Of a stretch of 64,000 bases of DNA, positions 40,088-51,600 are shown piece after piece; position 1 is the first letter of the stretch; each line of letters opens with the position of its first letter. A program made the translations under genes and the position numbers. The notes beneath the pieces were generated by a model that worked only from the letters and a program-made list of their open reading frames with translations, was not told where the DNA came from and made no database searches. Source of the DNA: Zingiber officinale (lineage: Eukaryota > Streptophyta > Magnoliopsida > Zingiberales > Zingiberaceae); contig NC_056004.1 of the NCBI RefSeq assembly GCF_018446385.1, positions 30,882,492 to 30,946,491 of the forward strand, in the 5' to 3' direction.

Positions 40088-40993
40088 CTACAAGATTAGC
40101 AGATCTAGTGGATCACACTCATCTGTATCATAAGCGAATTGATCGAGTAACCTGCAGCCCTCGTGCCTGAGAAGTTCAATACCAGAAGCCTTTTTGAAAA
40201 TCTCCTCATCAGCTTCAAAACCAACACAATTGTCAACTATTAGCGACTGCAACTCTGCAGCCATTGATCAGATCCAGTAACTGCTCCCTTGGCAAATAAG
40301 ATTTACTGAGGTTGAGGTGTTTGATCCTTGGAAGATGGTTAACGATTGCCGTGGTGTCTTCTTGTTTGAGCCTGCCATTCTGAGACTACAAAACCTTTTG
40401 CTGCTGAGGCTGATCCGAGTGACCATCTCGACAATGGAAGAAGAAGGTTTCGACTCCATTAGCAGCTGCTCCAGTCCCTTCCATTTCCCGACGAGCCCAG
40501 GCATTTGAGACTAATCTACCAAGGACAGATTGGGCAAGGCCACTGCTCTCGGCCTCGGACAGCTGCAAATTATGCAATCATGTTACATTCAATTGTGGCA
40601 TCATCATGTTACATTCAAGCACAAAGATGGAGTGCATTTCAAATGATCACTCAACTGATTGGAAGCAAGATACAAGTCCTTCAAGGAAGCTCCAAAAACA
40701 GGGAACTTGAGCGCAATGACAGTCCCGCGACTTCGTGCGACCGCTAGCATCAAGAAGCCGGAGAAGGAGAAGCGTCGAATAGAGAACTGACTCATGAACT
40801 TGGTGGTGAAGTCACTCCATCACATGAAATCCAAGCTGGTGAAGTCGAGGACTCTCCAGCAGGCAGGGTCGAGGAAGGCTCTGTGTCATGTTTTGCACAC
40901 AAATGGCACGCTCCAGGCCAAGTCTTGGAGTCTCAGCCTCTGGAAGATGAGAATCAAGCAATCTAACTCCATGTTCCGCATCTTCTGCAGCAT
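40088..40993 (-). pseudogene. F-box/LRR-repeat protein pseudogene
   Basis: Remains of an SCF ubiquitin-ligase adaptor read on the minus strand. It begins MLQKMRNMELDCLILIFQ near 40993, a clear F-box continuing LQDLAWSVPFVCKT, then shows an in-frame TGA (40888-40886), where a Trp codon would fit, and a second stop soon after. Farther on, leucine-rich segments appear in different frames: LVGKWKGLEQLLMESKPSSS, then VTRISLSSKRFCSLRMAG, IVNHLPRIKHLNLSKSYLP, and the C-terminal part VDNCVGFEADEEIFKKASG ending at a natural-looking TAG (40090-40088). At least two stops and two shifts make it non-coding. A short possible intron lies near 40565-40620. The layout recalls Arabidopsis At3g48880-type F-box/LRR proteins (from memory). 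A Copia element sits about 190 bp upstream of its start. Confidence 0.75.
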
Positions 40994-41186
40994 GAGGGAC
41001 TTCTTCTGGTTTTTCAAAGTGAGGTGAGATTTATGAGGAAGATGTCTGTTCCTTGTTTGCTACTTGCTCTGTAATGTTACATTTCCAACTAAAAGGAGAA
41101 AATAGATGTGAATTGTTTCAATTTGTTCTTTAAGGAACTTCTGGTGTTCAATCCACAGCTTCCTTTTCTTCTGGTTGGCATAATTT

Positions 41187-41657
41187 TGTTGAAGATCAAT
41201 ACCAACCTGTTAACGGATAAGAATAAAAATATAGATGGGAGTATTTTTTCTCATTCAATGAATAAGATTTAACAGATAGAAATTAGAATGTGTGGTTGAG
41301 AGTATTTCTCTCATTCAATAGATAGAATTTAATTGATAAGAATTAAAATATATGGTTGAAAGTATTTCTCTCATCCAATGGATAGAGATAGAATTTCTTG
41401 GTAGATAAAATTTAGTTTTCTGATCAACTATGTATCTTGTATGGTGAGTACTATAAATACTCCCCCTGCATTCTTGTTTCATCATCCAACGAAAAATAAA
41501 AGTATAGAGTCTTCAAGTTGAAAGCTGTTCTTCATCTTTCTTTTCTTTTCCTCTCTAAAATTGTGAGTGATCCTCAAAAGTGTTGTAGTGTCTTTGAAGT
41601 GTGAATATAATACAAGTAATTTATTTACTTGTTTATAGTCCAATTTTTTTCTCGACA
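41187..41657 (+). repeat. Copia element 3, 5' LTR
   Basis: Contains three degenerate units of about 65 bp ('gagagtatttctctcattcaa'), then a TATA-like tataaat near 41450 and the leader. Confidence 0.93.
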
Positions 41658-41779
41658 ATTGGTATCAGAGCTGAACGATTAGGGATTGTTCTTAGTGGAG
41701 TTATCTTGAATCGTGAGGAGGTTTATATTGTACAAGTTTGTTAATCAAACTTGTTCGGCATAATCAAAATCTTTCCGAC

Positions 41780-44700
41780 ACGATGGGCGACCTTCAAGTA
41801 ATAGGAGGAGTCAAGAAACTCAACAACAAAAACTACAACACGTAGACAACATGTATGAAGTCCTACCTACAAGGTCAGGATCTTTGGGAGGTTGTTAGTG
41901 GTAGTGAAGTCATGCAACCAGCAGAAGATACTAATGGCATCTTGCGAAAATGGAGGATCAAAGCAGGTAAAACAATGTTTGCTTTAAAAATCACAATTGA
42001 AGAAAAAATGTTGGAGCACATCCGAGATGCCAAAACACCAAAGGAAGTATGGGATACCTTTGCTACACTCTTTTCAAAGAAGAATGATGCAAGATTGCAA
42101 CTCCTGGAGAATGAGCTACTAGCAATAGGGCAACGTGACAAAACGATTGCCCAATACTTTCACAAGGTAAAGTCGATATGTTGCGAAATTTCAGAATTAG
42201 ATCTAGAAGCTCCTATTGGGGAAACAAGGATAAAGAGAATAATTATCCATGGTTTGAAACCAGAATATCGAGGATTTGTTGCTGCTATACAAGGATGGCC
42301 AACACAACCATCACTTCTTGAGATTGAAAATTTACTTGCAGGCCAAGAAGCTATGGCTAAGCAAATGGGAGAAGTCTCGCTAAAGGGTGAGGAGGAAGCG
42401 CTCTACACCAATAAAAGTAAGGGCAACTTCAAACGACATGCTGGTGATGGATCTAAAAAGGATGGAGACAAAGTAAAGAATTATTCTGAATGTGTGCGGG
42501 ATGACATTCATTGATGACTTCTCAAGGTATGCCTGGATCTTATTTCTGAAAGAAAAATCTGATACATTTTCCAAGTTTAAAGAGTTCAAACAATCAGTCG
42601 AAGGAGAATTGGGAACAAAGATCTGTTGTCTACGTACAGACAACGGGGGGAATATAGCTCAAGAGAGTTTTCCCAATACTTAAGAGAAAGTCGAATATAC
42701 CATCAGTACACATGTGCCAACACACCACAGCAGAATGGTGTAGCAGAAAGAAAGAACCGACATCTTGCAGAAGTTTGTCGGAGTATGTTGCACGACAAGA
42801 ATGTACCTGGACTATTTTGGGCTGAAGCAATGAGGACTGCAGCTTTTGTCATTAAAAACTTCCTCAACCAAGGTTAGAATTCATTTCACCTTTTGAGAAA
42901 TTATGGAACATAAAACCTACAGTTAGCTACTTTCGAGTATTTGGTTGCGTATGTTATGTATTTGTTTTTGATCACTTACGAACCAAGTTCGACAAGAAAG
43001 CTATTAGATGTATCTTTGTGGGATATGATAGCCAAAGAAAGGGGTGAAAATGTTGCGATCCAACAAGTGGAAGATGTTACACTTCACGAAATGTAGTGTT
43101 TGATGAAGCATCTTCTTGGTGGAATCCCGTTAAGGAGGTGTTGTCAGATTCTAAAAACCTCGAAGACAAATTGCAACAAAAGATGAGAGAACATATTGTT
43201 CAACTTCAACTAAGTTCAGATGAATCAAGAGATACAAATGACAATGATATTGAACAAGGAGTGGCTCAGAGTCCTTGGCAAACCGGCATATATTAACAAC
43301 CAAATGAAGAAGAGAGACCTAGTGAAATGGAAGAATCAACTCCACAATCTCAACTCTGAAGGTCAATCAGAACACGAAGGCCAAATCCAAAATATGTCAA
43401 TGCAGCCATAGTTGAAGAAGCAACAGAGCCTGAGACATTTGAAGAAGCGTCGCAAAGTCCTGAGTGGGTGATAGCTATGAAAGAAGAGATTGATGCACTG
43501 CAGCAAAATCAAACTTGGGATCTCATACCAAAACCAAGAGATGTGAAACCCATTTCTTGCAAGTGGGTTTTCAAAATAAAGCGTCGTCCAAATGGGTCAA
43601 TCGAGAGGCACAAGGCACGATTGGTAGCTCGTGGTTTCTCTCAACAGTATGGACTAGACTATGATGAAACATTTAGTCCAGTGGCAAAACTTACAATTGT
43701 ACGAATCCTTCTTGCACTTGCAGCCAACAAAGACTGGAATCTATGGCAGATGGATGTGAAGAATGCTTTTCTTCATGGAGAATTGGATCGAAAAATTTAT
43801 ATGATCCAACCAATAGGTTTTCAGAACCAACATCATCCTGAATATGTGTGTAAGCTACGGAAAGCACTCTACGGATTGAAACAAGCACCCAGGGCGTGGT
43901 ATGGTAAAATTACTGAATTTCTAACTCAAAGTGGTTATTTAGTAACATCTACAGATTCCAGCTTATTTATCAAAACAAATAAAGGAAAATTAGCTATCAT
44001 GTTAGTATATGTGGATGCCCTAGTCATAACAGGCGATGACAAAGAAGAAATTTTTCAAACAAAGGAGAATTTATCAGTTTGCTTTCAAATGAAAGAGCTT
44101 GGGCAACTTAAGCATTTTCTTGGTTTAGAGATTGATCGCACACAAAATGGAATATTTCTTTGTCAACAAAAATATTCCAAAGACTTGTTGAAAAAGTTTG
44201 GAATGCTCGAATGCAAGCCGATCTCGACACCCATGGAGCCAAATATCAGAATGGGTGCACATGAAAGGAAAAGTTTAGAAGATGCAACTATGAATCAACA
44301 ATTGGTAGGCAGTCTCATCTACTTAACCTTAACTCGACCTGATATTTCTTATGCAGTCAGTGTGATAAGTCGGTATATGCAAAATCCAAAGAAGACTCAT
44401 TTGGAAGCAGCTCGATGAATATTAAGATATGTAAAGAGCACAACTGATTATGACCTTTTGTATAAAAGAAATGAAGACTGCAAGTTAGTTGGCTACTGCG
44501 ATGTTGACTATGCAGGAGATTGTGACACAAGAAGATCAACAATTGGTTATGTATTCAAGCTTGGTTCTAGAACAATTTCGTGGTGGAGCAAAAGACAACC
44601 AACTATATCATTGTCAACTACTGAAACTGAGTATCGAGCAACATCAATGGCAGCTCAAGAAAGCACATGGATAATACAACTAATGAATAATCTATATCAA

Positions 44701-44920
44701 CGAGTAGATTATGTAGTTCCAGTATATTATGACAATCAATCAGTAATTCGTTTGGCAGAAAATCCAATCTTTTATGCAAGAACTAAGCATGTTGAAGTTC
44801 ATTATCATTTTATCAGAGAAAAAGTTCTGCAAGGAGAAATTGAGATGAGATAAATCAATACAGATGATCAAGTTGCGGACGTGTTTACAAAAGGATTAAA
44901 CGCCAACAAATTTAAGATGT
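41780..44920 (+). pseudogene. Copia element 3 gag-pol remnant
   Basis: Traces in order: Copia-type gag beginning near the MGDLQVIGG start (about 41783), integrase core (RTDNGG), reverse transcriptase ([30 protein letters not shown]) and RNase H ([16 protein letters not shown]). These are Ty1/Copia motifs of a lineage different from Copia elements 1 and 2. It is broken with several breaks and cannot encode a full set of proteins. Confidence 0.92.
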
Positions 44921-44967
44921 TCCGTTATCAACTCAACACAGTACAAAGGGTTGGTGTTGAGGGGGAG

Positions 44968-45438
44968 TGTTGAAGATCAATACCAACCCGTTAACGAATA
45001 AGAATAAAAATATAGATGGGAGTATTTTTTTCTCATTCAATGGATAAGATTTAACAGATAGAAATTAGAATGTGTGGTTGAGAGTATTTCTCTCATTCAA
45101 TGGATAAAATTTAATTGATAAGAATTAAAATGTATGGTTGAAAGTATTTCTCTCATCCAATGGATAGAGATAGAATTTCTTGGTAGATAGAATTTAGTTT
45201 TCTGATCAACTATGTATCTTGTATGGTGAGTACTATAAATACTCCCCCTGTATTCTTGTTTCATCACCAACGAAAAATAAAAGTATAGAGTCTTCAAGTT
45301 GAAAGTTGTTCTTCATCTTCCTTTTCTTTTCCTCTCTAAAATTGTGAGTGATCCTCAAAAGTGTTGTAGTGTCTTTGAAGTGTGAATATAATACAAGTAA
45401 TTTATTTACTTGTTTATAGTCCAATTTTTTTCTCGACA
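44968..45438 (+). repeat. Copia element 3, 3' LTR
   Basis: Same length as 41187-41657 and about 98% alike by eye. Confidence 0.93.
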
Positions 45439-45724
45439 AATTTCTCATTCGAACTTTTTCTTTCCACTGATGTGTGAATTACTTTAGTTAAATTAAGTAA
45501 TTAAGTTGGGAACTTCTGCGTTAACCTAAGGTTTCGTGTGATGGACTTTGAATTATGTTTTACAGATGGTTTACCGACCAATCACCGTGGAAGTTTTTCA
45601 TTGATTATGCTGATAAATTCAACTTGTCAAAATGTCTTACCATGAGTTGCAGTTGGGAATCTAGGAGATTATATGGATGTTCTGTCATTGTACCATAGTC
45701 TGGGTTATTATAAATCTAATTTGT

Positions 45725-45958
45725 GGCCCCTGGGGTTATGGTGCAGTAGAAGAGTGTCAAGTTGTCACTTAAGTATTTGCGGTTCGATCCCAACTACAAT
45801 CCATTATAGGAATTTTTACTCCAAATAGAGTGCGCAACCACAAGATATTGAACTTTTGGACTATCTGCCATAAGTGCTTCTTGATTTACTTTGACGACTA
45901 GTAAGAAACTTTCATATGATCGAATTGGTCACCCTAAATTTGTTATTATTTTTTTTTA
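45725..45958 (+). mobile_element. tRNA-derived SINE
   Basis: A pol III box A (tggtgcagtagaa, 45739-45751) and a perfect box B (ggttcgatccc, 45781-45791) stand about 30 bp apart, followed by about 165 bp of unrelated body and a terminal T-run (45948-45958), as in plant Au-like SINEs. It does not fold as a tRNA and has no tRNA 3' end. Target duplication not determined. Confidence 0.7.
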
Positions 45959-47317
45959 ATGAATACTTCTTAGACTTTGAAGGAGGCTTGAGGAAAGAAA
46001 GAAATTTAATATAAAAAAAATTGATAAACAACCCAATCAACATGATTATTCAATACTTGTCCCCACGCGCATAGCTGAGGTGGTAAGTAGATGGTTGTTT
46101 GCCATTGATCCTGCTTGGGAACAGAGACATTTGACCTATCAGTAATGCGCTGCTTTTATTGGTTGTTAAGAGGGTGACGTGGCTTCCGTCCAGCAAGGAA
46201 AAATACTTACAGAAAATGGGTCAACTTTTGGTGAAGAAGAAAGTAGTTGCTAGAAATTAGGTTATGTGCACTTACCTTTGCTCATGAGAGTCGACTACCT
46301 TTTATAGGACCAGAACTCTCCGTCACGTTCTTCTTGTGCCCCCTTGTTTCTTGCTATCGTGGCCACGTTCTCCAAAATAAATGACCATTACGATCCATTT
46401 ATGTCAGGGTAAATAGATGTGTTTTCTGCTTTTCTCATGATAACAGCTGCATTATCCATATCCTCAAGGAATAACATAACGGTTCGTTGCTTTAATTCTT
46501 GATAGATAGGGCCCTTTCAATTTAGTTTGAGAGAGTCTGAAACATGAGTTGAGAGTCGTCAGTCGGTAGCCTAGAGTAGTCGGCAAGTATAGCCGGGAGT
46601 CGGGAGTAGTCGAAAGTCGGGTATCAGACGTATCCCGGAGTTATCCCTTGTTTACCCTGTCTACTATTCTGGCTCGATTATTGATCCTCTTAGCTATGTG
46701 AGCCTTAGGGAATACCCCTGCATCATCTACATGAGATCCCGGGTCAAATCTCAGGGCTGGCAGGGTGTAAATCCTAGCACCCTGTGTAACTCACCCTCTC
46801 ATCTGCTTGTCTTCTCAATCACTGTGATTTATCTCCTTCATGTTGTTCCTAGGGTGGGCTAGCCGGGATGCTGGGGACAAGCGTTTCACCTTTTGTCACA
46901 TGATTATTCAACACTTGAAAAAAAAATGAAATACCATGGGCGGCAGTGTCACGACCGCATGAGCCAGTCGTATCAGACGACCTCGAGGCTCGAATAGGTC
47001 CGTCGCACGAGGCTGCACGAGGCAACCTCACATGGGTCCGTTGGCCGAGGGCTCATGAGGCTACCTCAGGTTCGTCACCCATAGGAGCGCAGGGTCAACT
47101 CCGTTGACATACTTATGGGAAAATATGGTAATGCTCGAACATTCCTCGTTATCAGTCTCATATCTAAATGAAGGGAGGTAGCATCTCCCGTTGACGTATG
47201 AAGCGACTTCACATGCTGTCTGTTCCCTCAGTTGCAAGAGGTGACCGTGAGTAGGGGAGAAAGTTATTTTCCCATTAGATAAACAAAGAAAATTATTTCA
47301 CTTTAGAATCCTCACGG
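45959..47317. other. Intergenic repeats of uncertain type
   Basis: No gene is seen. Segments around 46185-46420 (a minus-strand TATA-like word in 'ccttttataggacc') and 46560-47230 (repeated 'gtcggg', 'cacgaggc') look like pieces of LTRs, but no ends or duplications were found. Near 46728-46760 'gagatcccgggtcaaatctc' resembles a decayed box B. Confidence 0.35.
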
Positions 47318-47512
47318 ATATCTAGTTAATTAGAGAATGACAAATTTATTACAATGAGATAAGAATCAATTCCCGATGGATACATATCTTTTGAGGAAAA
47401 ATTTTTCTCATCTCCTAGCCACTTGACAGTAAGTTATAAATTGACTCTTTAATTTATTTTCTTTCATATAATCTGGAGACAGACTTAGAAGGAGGTCAAT
47501 GTAATCACCTTA
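47318..47512. repeat. SINE-like dispersed repeat, third copy
   Basis: Matches the two segments in subtilase intron 2 (e.g. 'tgacaaatttattacaatgag', 'tcaattccc.atgg'). Three dispersed copies and a box-B-like 'atcaattccc' suggest an old tRNA-derived SINE. Confidence 0.55.
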
Positions 47513-48669
47513 TCCTATCATGATAGTGTGACAATTAGAAATATTACTTTGCAAATTACTTGAATTTATAAAATCTTACTTTGCATTTTTTTTATAAAAA
47601 TTAAAATTTATAATCTCACTAATAATATAATGTATGAATATGGGTAAATTTTATAAAATATATATTTACTTCAAGTAATTAAACAACCTTTTAAATCCAA
47701 AAATAAAATAGAAATTAGGTTATTAATCATAATTTGAATTATGTAACAAGAATATCTTATATCATTCGAAAAACTAATGAAATATAGAGATAGATAAATG
47801 TCACTGTGATTTTTCCTGAAGAATCGATGAGATACAAATGAATTGATGAGGCTGTATTGATATGTAGAAGAGTTGAAACAGATGGATTGATGCGTTGTAA
47901 TATAAAAATGATAAAAAGCAGAAAGCTATAATAAAAATTAGAGAGGGAGAAGGGATGAGAGAACGATAAAAAATCTATGAGGATTAAGGCGGCGAGAAGC
48001 AATATAGATTATAGAAATTAAATTATTAATCATACCTCAAGTTATGCCAGAATAATCAATACAGATGGATTGATATGTCTTTGATTTAAAAAGAATAACA
48101 AGTTGAAATTACTAATAAGTTTTGAAATTATTTTTGATATAAAAAAAATATTAATATAACTTAATTTAGATTTCACCAAATTATAAATTAATTGAGGGTT
48201 ATTAAAGGGTTAGATTTTTAATTAAAGAGTAAGATGTGACATGTAACTTTGGGATAGGTTTGGTGGATTTACATTAGTTATTTTGTATTGAAATAGTAAT
48301 GAAAATAAAGATGTGACATGTTTTAAGAAAATAATAATAATACCAGGTGCCCCTCGTAACTCGTAGCCGAAGAGAGCCTTCTAGCCATTAAAGCGGTATT
48401 GTTTTGTTTTTACAAAGCATTGAGGTTTTTTTTTTTTAGATTTTTATTTTTATTTTTTAAAATGAAATTTCTCCTTTTGTTTAAAGTATTTAATTTGGGT
48501 CATCAATTTGACTCCTACGTATCCGATTTGTTAGATAAGTCTGAGTTTGGACGAATTAAAATCAATCAAAATTAAATTGAATATCTGAGGTTAACTTAAA
48601 CAAAAATAAAATAAAAAAGAAATAAAAAAAGAAGAAGGGTTTGCGACTTCTGCTGTCAGGTTACTCTCA
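47513..48669. other. AT-rich intergenic region upstream of the methyltransferase
   Basis: No gene or named repeat is seen. The last 100 bp or so before 48670 should hold the methyltransferase 5' UTR. Confidence 0.5.
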
Positions 48670-51600
48670 ATGGAAACGCTAACCCTACTGTCGCCCCATT
48701 TCCGAAGGTTTAACTCTCCGTTTCCTCTCCTATCTCTAATCCGTCGAAGCATGTCGATCAAATCTCACCTGACGATGGCTTCTTACAAGAAAACTGACTC
48801 CGATGAGATTCCTATAGCAGGTATACGACCAATCTTGCTGTGCTTCGTTTCTATGCCATAGTGGTTTTTTCTTTCCGCCACTCTTGTGCTAATATGTGTG
48901 AAGCTTTAGCACTTGTTCCTATTTTGATAAAAAAAAATTGTTTTTTTAATCATTTTATTGTTGATTTAGGAACGGACAACGCTTTTATGGGATTTATTAC
49001 CGGAAAGAAGAAAGCAACGGAGGTAGCTCATTCGTAGGCACTCCATCTTTTGTTCTAATTTTCAGTGTCGTACTTAAGTGTTTTTCTGATTCGTGTATAA
49101 GAGAAGACATGCCTGAAGGATTCAGAATAATCAGTTTGTCAAATGTATTCAGTTATATAATTAGGCAGATGATTTGTGCAATATAGGAGTACTTCGTATC
49201 AAGCCCTTTCCTAAATTATAAATGTTGAATAGGCCAAAGTAAGTTGGTTTGGAACCACTTATTAAGTATAGTTGAAACAATTTACTGGAAATAGTCAGCA
49301 ATTGATATCATAATGAACTGAAGATTGCTTGATTAAAGTACAAATATATATACTTTTAAACATTGTTTCTCCAATTATATCTGTCATTTCTTTTATCTGG
49401 TTTCTTATCTTCTTTCTCTGTGATTTTTTTTTAGTAAGGATGGTGAATCAGGATATGTTTCTAAATTTAATGATCTTGGATGTAGGCTAAGGATCAAAGC
49501 CTGTTATCAAACTATTGTTGGGTTTCAATGTTGAGATTCAAAGTGGAAAGAACATGATATGTCATACGTTACCTTTATTCACTAATTTGCCTTTTCCAAT
49601 CTATATAGTGATTATTTTAGAAGGATAGTGATTGAGAAGGTTGATGGTGCTATTGGAGTTCAAAGAGTATAGTTGGTTCTATATTTAATATGCTACTGAA
49701 ACTTGTGATTTCATGTGATGTCTAATGGTCTGCTTATATTAAAGGCCTGAAAAATGTGATTCTATTTTATTTTTCAACCCTTTCCAATCTTGATGAATCA
49801 GATGTGTATATTTAAAGGACTAACAGGTTGCTATGTTTTCTAAAGCACTAACAGGTTGCTATGTTTTCTACAATTTCTCTCAACTAGTATATAATTTATT
49901 CATAATGTCCGAAGATCTACAACTTATTAATGTCATTGTCATTAGGTTGTTGAAGTTGCTAGTTGCATTTGTTGTGAGTGTAGTCTCACACTGGGTGTTT
50001 CAGTTATTGGGTATTTTGTTTAATCTTATAGGTATCGTGCATTACTTCTCTCATAGCACAATAATTCAATATTTCATCCCTTTCAATTCTGTAATAGAGA
50101 AGAATCTTTTTCTAGGGTTAAGTTTCTTTCTCAAATCCTTACAGTTTGATGTGATTGTATGACTTCCCCTCCTTACACCAGTGTAAAACCCTAAAACTCC
50201 TTTAGACCTCTACCTCATCCTCCTTGATCTTATTTCTATTTTTCAAAAAATATACATTGTGAGTCATTATCTGAATTTTTTGTTGCATTATTTCTCTCTT
50301 CATGCTTGTGGTACGGATGCAAGGAGTACTAGGTGTCACACTTCAATACTATGACATCTTCTAATGTTAGCTCCACATATTGGACGCCACACATAACCCC
50401 AGGCCTAAAACTTAATCAAATTATACCTAATTTAAGTAGGCTCAACTTAAAGAAAGGGATAATTTCGAAAAATGAGTGGCTTTAAGGAGTAAAAAAAGGA
50501 CAGATCTAGACTTGGTAAAAAATTCATTTGGCAATAAAAAGATCACAATAATTCACAAAAAAAATAAATCATCAAGGTTCTAAGTTGTAGTATCGTGTCT
50601 GTCTTTCATCATCATTGTCTTAATCACTATTAATTTTATTTTTTGCAAGTTGTTTCTAGTATACCTAATATGTTGCTACCTACTATTATGATAGCTAGAT
50701 AATTTTAAAGAACACTAATTGTTAATAGTCTTCAATCTTCTACTATATCAATTGCTAACATGTATCTGTTTTGGCTTCTCGGAGTATTTTGTTTTGCATA
50801 CTGTTGACTTGTGCTCTACCTTTTAGCTTCTTTTAGTGGGTTTTTAAATGTTCTGATGTGAGTTTCTTTGTCAGAGTTTGGAAAAGCATCATTCAGAAAG
50901 GAGACACTGTAATTGATGCAACATGTGGCAATGGCTATGATACATTGGCATTGCTCACGATGGTATCTGATGAATCGTACAATGGCTGTGTTTTTGGAAT
51001 GGACATTCAACAAGAAGCATTAGACAATACCTCTTCTTTATTGGAAATATCAGTTGATGAAAACAAGGTACTAAATATTCCAAATCATATTCTCTGGTTG
51101 TTTGAACCATTTGTCAAGATGAAAACTGATTTGAACCTTGCATGATAACAAGAAGCATTAGACATTCAACAAGAAGCATTAGACAATACCTCTTCTCTAT
51201 TGGAAATATCAGTTGAGGAAAACAAGGTACTAAATATTCCAAATCATATTCTCTGGTTGTTTGAACCATTTGTCAAGATGAAAACTGATTTGAACCTTGC
51301 ATGATAACAAGAAGCATTAGACATTCAACAAGAAGCATTAGACAATACCTCTTCTCTATTGGAAATATCAGTTGAGGAAAACAAGGTACTAAATATTCCA
51401 AATCATATTCTCTGGTTGTTTGAACCATTTGTCAAGATAAAAAACTTATTTGAACCTTGCATGATCTGGAATTGTTTTTAGAAAGGATAAATGTAATATT
51501 TAATAGTAACACAGATCAATAAATTAGCTTCTCTGTTATTTAGACCTTTCTAGTTAGTTTCCATTTTAGATTTTCATTGTACTAATGTGAAACTATGACA

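Larger units (their letters stand above)
41187..45438 (+). mobile_element. Copia LTR retrotransposon, broken
   Basis: Two 471-bp LTRs (41187-41657 and 44968-45438) start tgttgaagatc and end tctcgaca, and are flanked by a perfect 5-bp duplication, aattt (41182-41186 and 45439-45443). A tRNA-iMet primer-binding site (tggtatcagagc, 41660-41671) follows the left LTR, and a polypurine tract (gagggggagtg) precedes the right one. The LTRs differ by roughly 2% by eye, so the insertion is moderately young. The coding part is broken with several breaks and is shorter than a full Copia. The insertion lies just upstream of the F-box pseudogene start. Confidence 0.95.

Noticed and set aside
45725-45800. 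Possible tRNA gene with a good box B
   Set aside because: No cloverleaf or acceptor stem; the body and T-run fit a SINE.
49833-50162. Hydrophobic frame of 109 codons
   Set aside because: Lies in methyltransferase intron 2, AT-rich, with no homology or splice support.
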